A DNA stretch of 64,000 nt from Lysobacter changpingensis (GTDB lineage Bacteria; Pseudomonadota; Gammaproteobacteria; Xanthomonadales; Xanthomonadaceae): positions 806,001 through 870,000 of the forward strand of contig NZ_JADWPE010000002.1 of assembly GCF_017308985.1 (NCBI RefSeq). The letters are read 5' to 3'. Every line of letters begins with the position of its first letter. Within the stretch, counting starts at the first letter, position 1. Both the position numbers and the translations under genes were made by a program. The notes beneath the pieces are model-generated. The model ran no database searches, was not told the DNA's origin, and saw nothing but the letters and a program-made list of their open reading frames with translations. Below, in pieces: positions 61,599-64,000 of the stretch.

Positions 61599-62693
61599 TT
61601 ACAACACTCCGCGCCGCATCTGATCCCGCTCGATGCTCTCGAACAGCGCCTGGAAGTTGCCTTCGCCGAAGCCTTCGTTGCCCTTGCGCTGGATGATCTC
61701 GAAGAAGATCGGGCCGATCGCGTTCTGGGTGAAGATCTGCAGCAGCTTGCGCTGGTGCGTTTCCGGGTCGGCGTCGATCAGGATCTTGTTCTTCTGCAGG
61801 CGCGCGACGTCCTCGTTGTGGCCCGGCACGCGCTGGTCGATCACCTCGAAGTACGTGTCCGGCGTGTCGAGGAATTCGACCCCCTGCTCGCGCATCGCCT
61901 CGACCGTGTCGTAGATGTTGTCGGTGAAGCAGGCGATGTGCTGGATGCCCTCGCCCTTGTACGCGTCCAGATATTCGTTGATCTGCGACTTGGGGTCGTT
62001 CGACTCGTTCAGCGGGATGCGCACGATGCCGTCCGGCGCGGTCATCGCCTTGGACACCAGGCCGGTCTTGACGCCCTTGATGTCGAAATAGCGGATCTCG
62101 CGGAAATTGAACAGGCGCTCGTAGTAGTCCGACCACTTCTGCATGTTGCCGAAGTAGAGGTTGTGCGTGAGGTGGTCGATGAAGGTCAGGCCGAATCCCT
62201 TCGGATTGGCGTCCGCGCCCTGCACCGGCAGGTAGTCGCCGTCGTAGATCGAACCGGCGGCGCCGTAGCGGTCGACCAGGTACAGCATGCAGTCGCCAAT
62301 GCCCTTCACCACCGGTGCGGCGACGGCGCGCGTTTCGGCCTTGTCGACGATGGCTTCGCCGCCGTTGTTGACGACGGTGTCGAACACCTTCGACGAGGGC
62401 TCCTTGAAGCGGATCGCGAAGCCACATGCGCTCGGGCCGTGCTTGGCGGCGAAGTCGGCGGCGAAGCTGTCCGGTTCCTCGTTGACCAGGAAGTTCACGT
62501 CGCCCTGGCGGTAGACGGTGATCGCACGCGTCTTGTGGCGCAGCACGGCGGTGAAGCCGAGCTTGCGGAAATAATCGTGCAGGGCCTCGCCCTGGCCGGC
62601 GGGGGCGGCGAATTCGACGAACTCGAAACCGTCGATGCCGAGCGGGTTCTCGAACGTGGTGACCTGCATGCCGAGGTTGGGCTGTGCATTCAT
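61599..62693 (-). CDS. hppD: 4-hydroxyphenylpyruvate dioxygenase
   Basis: A 364-residue Fe(II) enzyme converting 4-hydroxyphenylpyruvate to homogentisate. Two VOC-type halves are visible; the iron ligands are expected in LTFIDHLTHNLYFG, GIQHIACFTDNI and GPIFFEIIQRKG. The start MNAQPNLGMQVTTFENPLG is typical. It is divergent from a MarR regulator with a palindromic operator between them. Downstream, a DUF559 cassette separates it from hmgA. Confidence 0.96.
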   Translation of the reverse strand: MNAQPNLGMQVTTFENPLGIDGFEFVEFAAPAGQGEALHDYFRKLGFTAVLRHKTRAITVYRQGDVNFLVNEEPDSFAADFAAKHGPSACGFAIRFKEPSSKVFDTVVNNGGEAIVDKAETRAVAAPVVKGIGDCMLYLVDRYGAAGSIYDGDYLPVQGADANPKGFGLTFIDHLTHNLYFGNMQKWSDYYERLFNFREIRYFDIKGVKTGLVSKAMTAPDGIVRIPLNESNDPKSQINEYLDAYKGEGIQHIACFTDNIYDTVEAMREQGVEFLDTPDTYFEVIDQRVPGHNEDVARLQKNKILIDADPETHQRKLLQIFTQNAIGPIFFEIIQRKGNEGFGEGNFQALFESIERDQMRRGVL

Positions 62694-62760
62694 GGCATTG
62701 TTCTCAGATGGCGACCCGGCTGTGGGGACGGACTTCCGGCCGGGTCATTCGGAAACGAAC

Positions 62761-62786
62761 GTTATAGTTTCACCTGAAACCATAAT
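62761..62786. promoter_or_regulatory. Palindromic MarR-type operator between hppD and marR
   Basis: GTTATAGTTTCA (62761-62772), CC, TGAAACCATAAT (62775-62786). The arms match at 10 of 12 positions. It is 16 bp upstream of the MarR ATG and about 70 bp from the hppD ATG. Size, symmetry and AT-richness against a GC-rich background fit a MarR dimer site. Confidence 0.75.
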
Positions 62787-62802
62787 CAAGGCACATCGCA
62801 TC

Positions 62803-63309
62803 ATGAATGCGCGCGACCCCGGATTCCCAAGGCTCGGACAACCCCTGCCCGGCCACGCCCAGCTCGATCTGGAGCATTTCCTTCCCTATCGGCTGTCGGT
62901 GCTGAGCAACCGCGTGAGCGGCACCATCGCGCGCATCTACACCGAGCGATTCCAGCTCAGCATCACCGAATGGCGGGTGATGGCGGTGTTGGGTCGATAC
63001 CCGGGCCTGTCGGCCAACGAGGTCGCGCAGCGCACCGCGATGGACAAGGTGGCCGTGAGTCGCGCGGTGGCCCGCCTGCTCGATGCAGGGCGGCTGGATC
63101 GCGAGATCCATGGCGACGACCGGCGGCGTTCGGTCCTTAAACTGTCCGAGGGCGGGTATCGCATCTACGACGAGGTGGCGCCGCTGGCGCTGGAGTTCGA
63201 GCGGCGGTTGCTCGACGGGATCGACGACCAGGAACGGGCGGTGTTGTTCCGGTTGCTGGACAAGCTGGATGAGCTGGAGTTGCGGGCTGAGGCGGAAGGG
63301 ATGTCGTGA
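62803..63309 (+). CDS. MarR family transcriptional regulator (HmgR/HpaR-like)
   Basis: A 168-residue winged-helix regulator. YRLSVLSNRVSGTIARIYTERFQLSITEWRVMAVLGRYPGLSANEVAQRTAMDKVAVSRAVARLLDAGRLDREIHGDDRRRSVLKLSEGG contains the complete MarR DNA-binding core with the R-x-D/G wing. It is divergent from hppD, with a near-perfect palindrome between them. It probably represses hppD and itself, released by a tyrosine-pathway intermediate such as homogentisate or 4-hydroxyphenylpyruvate. Confidence 0.9.
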   Translation: MNARDPGFPRLGQPLPGHAQLDLEHFLPYRLSVLSNRVSGTIARIYTERFQLSITEWRVMAVLGRYPGLSANEVAQRTAMDKVAVSRAVARLLDAGRLDREIHGDDRRRSVLKLSEGGYRIYDEVAPLALEFERRLLDGIDDQERAVLFRLLDKLDELELRAEAEGMS

Positions 63310-63315
63310 AGGTTC

Positions 63316-63392
63316 TTGTAGCCCGGGTAAGCGAAGCGCACCCGGGGGCTGTCATGCCCGACCCGGGTGCGCTTCGCTTACCCGGGCTACAA
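63316..63392. repeat. Perfect 31-bp inverted repeat, family C
   Basis: Two 31-bp arms (63316-63346 and 63362-63392), each reading TAGCCCGGGTAAGCGAAGCG and onward, are exact complements around a 15-base spacer. Degenerate copies occur at 32897 and 53281-53417. It lies seven bases after the marR stop and may serve as its terminator. Confidence 0.9.
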
Positions 63393-63421
63393 AGGCTCGT
63401 AGTGTTTCAACGTGACCATTC

Positions 63422-63456
63422 AAAAAAACAACGGCGACCTTGAGGTCGCCGTTGTT
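63422..63456 (-). terminator. Intrinsic terminator of the POT transporter gene
   Basis: A thirteen-bp stem AACAACGGCGACC/GGTCGCCGTTGTT with a TTGA loop. On the minus strand it is followed by a run of seven T residues. Located downstream of the POT gene. Confidence 0.9.
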
Positions 63457-63488
63457 CGTGAAGCATCGCGATCTGCCAGGCTGCGGGC

Positions 63489-63517
63489 CTGGATCCCGGC
63501 TCTCACCGGGACGGCGA
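63489..63517. repeat. Dispersed palindrome family A copy
   Basis: GGATCCCGG...CCGGGACGGCGA with TCCCGG-CTCTCA-CCGGGA as the core. Same orientation as the copy at 40-68. A second hairpin with ten-bp arms CCGCTCGCGC/GCGCGAGCGG and AAA loop follows at about 63529-63551. Confidence 0.7.
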
Positions 63518-63559
63518 TCCGGCAAAGCCGCTCGCGCAAAGCGCGAGCGGGCCGGATCG

Positions 63560-64000
63560 TCACTTCACCCCATGCATCAATCGCTGCACGAGCGGCGCGA
63601 TGAGGAACAGCAGCACGCCCGGGATCACCAGCGCCCAGAAGCCGAACGTGTAGCCCGACAGCGCCGACTGCACGTTCATGCCGGTCTCGCCCGACACGTG
63701 GCTGGCGAAGATGCCCGACAGGTTGTTGCCGATGCCGGTCGAGAGAAACCAGCCGCCCATGCCGAAGCCGACCAGGCGCACCGGCGCCAGCTTGGTCACC
63801 ATCGACAGGCCGATCGGCGACAGGCACAGCTCGCCGATGGACTGGATCCAGTACACCGCGAACAGCGTCCAGAACGGGATCTTCAGCGTCTGCGGGTTCA
63901 CCAGCGACGACAGCGCGAACATCAGCAGCAGGAACGCCAGGCCGTTGAAGATCAGGCCCAGGCTGAACTTGCGCGGGATCGACGGGTTGTTGCGGCCCAT
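63560..64000 (-). CDS. Proton-dependent oligopeptide (POT) transporter, C-terminal part
   Basis: The C-terminal 146 residues of a POT/PTR2-family peptide transporter; the gene runs off the window edge. Hydrophobic helices with PFWTLFAVYWIQSIGELCLSPIGLSMVTKLAP form the conserved C-terminal half. The motif GELCLSPIGLS is characteristic of bacterial DtpT-like proteins. MGRNNP at the edge is internal. It ends in a strong terminator. Confidence 0.9.
   Translation of the reverse strand: MGRNNPSIPRKFSLGLIFNGLAFLLLMFALSSLVNPQTLKIPFWTLFAVYWIQSIGELCLSPIGLSMVTKLAPVRLVGFGMGGWFLSTGIGNNLSGIFASHVSGETGMNVQSALSGYTFGFWALVIPGVLLFLIAPLVQRLMHGVK

Overview
The window reads as a chromosomal segment from a high-GC gammaproteobacterium of the Xanthomonadaceae/Lysobacteraceae, probably a Lysobacter-like genus. 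The evidence is gene order and protein type, not a database search. An O-antigen locus lies between etfBA and a cystathionine lyase/synthase gene (metB), an arrangement known from Xanthomonas. A Clp-type CRP homologue sits divergently beside speD and close to trpGDC. Palindromic intergenic repeats of the kind common in this family are scattered throughout. No plasmid, prophage, transposase or CRISPR array is visible; the content is chromosomal housekeeping genes plus one variable island.

Layout. 0.1-5.1 kb: a ThrE-type exporter, divergent from an MCE/Mla-type lipid transport operon (STAS-fused mlaE, mlaF, mlaD, auxiliary lipoprotein). 5.1-12.5 kb: alkB, ETF-ubiquinone oxidoreductase, an operon of two CoA-transferase subunits and galE, an ATP-grasp enzyme, and the bifunctional GDP-mannose enzyme manC/xanB. 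12.6-26.0 kb: etfBA, then the surface-polysaccharide island (methyltransferase, wecB, LTA-synthase-like phosphoglycerol transferase, a 1124-residue methyltransferase/glycosyltransferase fusion, wzt, wzm), then metB. Base composition falls sharply over wzt-wzm and recovers at metB. 26-31.5 kb: a sulfotransferase-like gene, a 2-oxoglutarate oxygenase coupled to cystathionine beta-synthase, a YdcH-like protein, and a DUF4398/OmpA envelope pair. 31.6-40.1 kb: pilU, maiA-fahA, tRNA-Gln downstream of rplM-rpsI, a GlcF-like Fe-S protein, coq7, speD, clp and a GNAT gene. 40.1-50.4 kb: trpGDC with two extra genes, a two-component system with a small secreted basic protein, a zinc-ribbon/DUF4145-like protein, trpE and a lipid kinase. 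50.6-59.7 kb: rraA-rpe, a membrane J-protein, purC, a Mpo1-like protein, an ODP-type metallo-hydrolase, an EamA exporter, nhaA and a Ca2+/Na+ antiporter. 59.8-64 kb: hmgA, a DUF559 nuclease, hppD, a divergent MarR regulator, and the 3' end of a POT peptide transporter.

Functional links. ETF and ETF-QO form an electron path to ubiquinone, and coq7 makes that quinone. hppD, hmgA, maiA and fahA cover tyrosine catabolism from 4-hydroxyphenylpyruvate to fumarate and acetoacetate, and the CoA transferase could activate the acetoacetate. CBS and MetB/CGL form a transsulfuration pair. manC, galE and wecB supply nucleotide sugars to the ABC-exported O-antigen.

Most notable observation: both trp transcription units in the window (trpE, and trpG-D-C) are preceded by short unannotated reading frames. 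Each contains a Gly-Trp-Arg-Trp motif, each starts 6 nt after an identical TACAGT hexamer, and each has the same 10-base motif 13-14 nt further upstream. This looks like a paired tryptophan leader-peptide control system, possibly read from leaderless transcripts. Other points of interest are the methyltransferase-coiled-coil-glycosyltransferase fusion in an ABC-dependent O-antigen locus, a DUF559 nuclease cassette bounded by inverted copies of a dispersed palindrome inside the hppD-hmgA operon, and a clear operator-like palindrome between hppD and the MarR gene.
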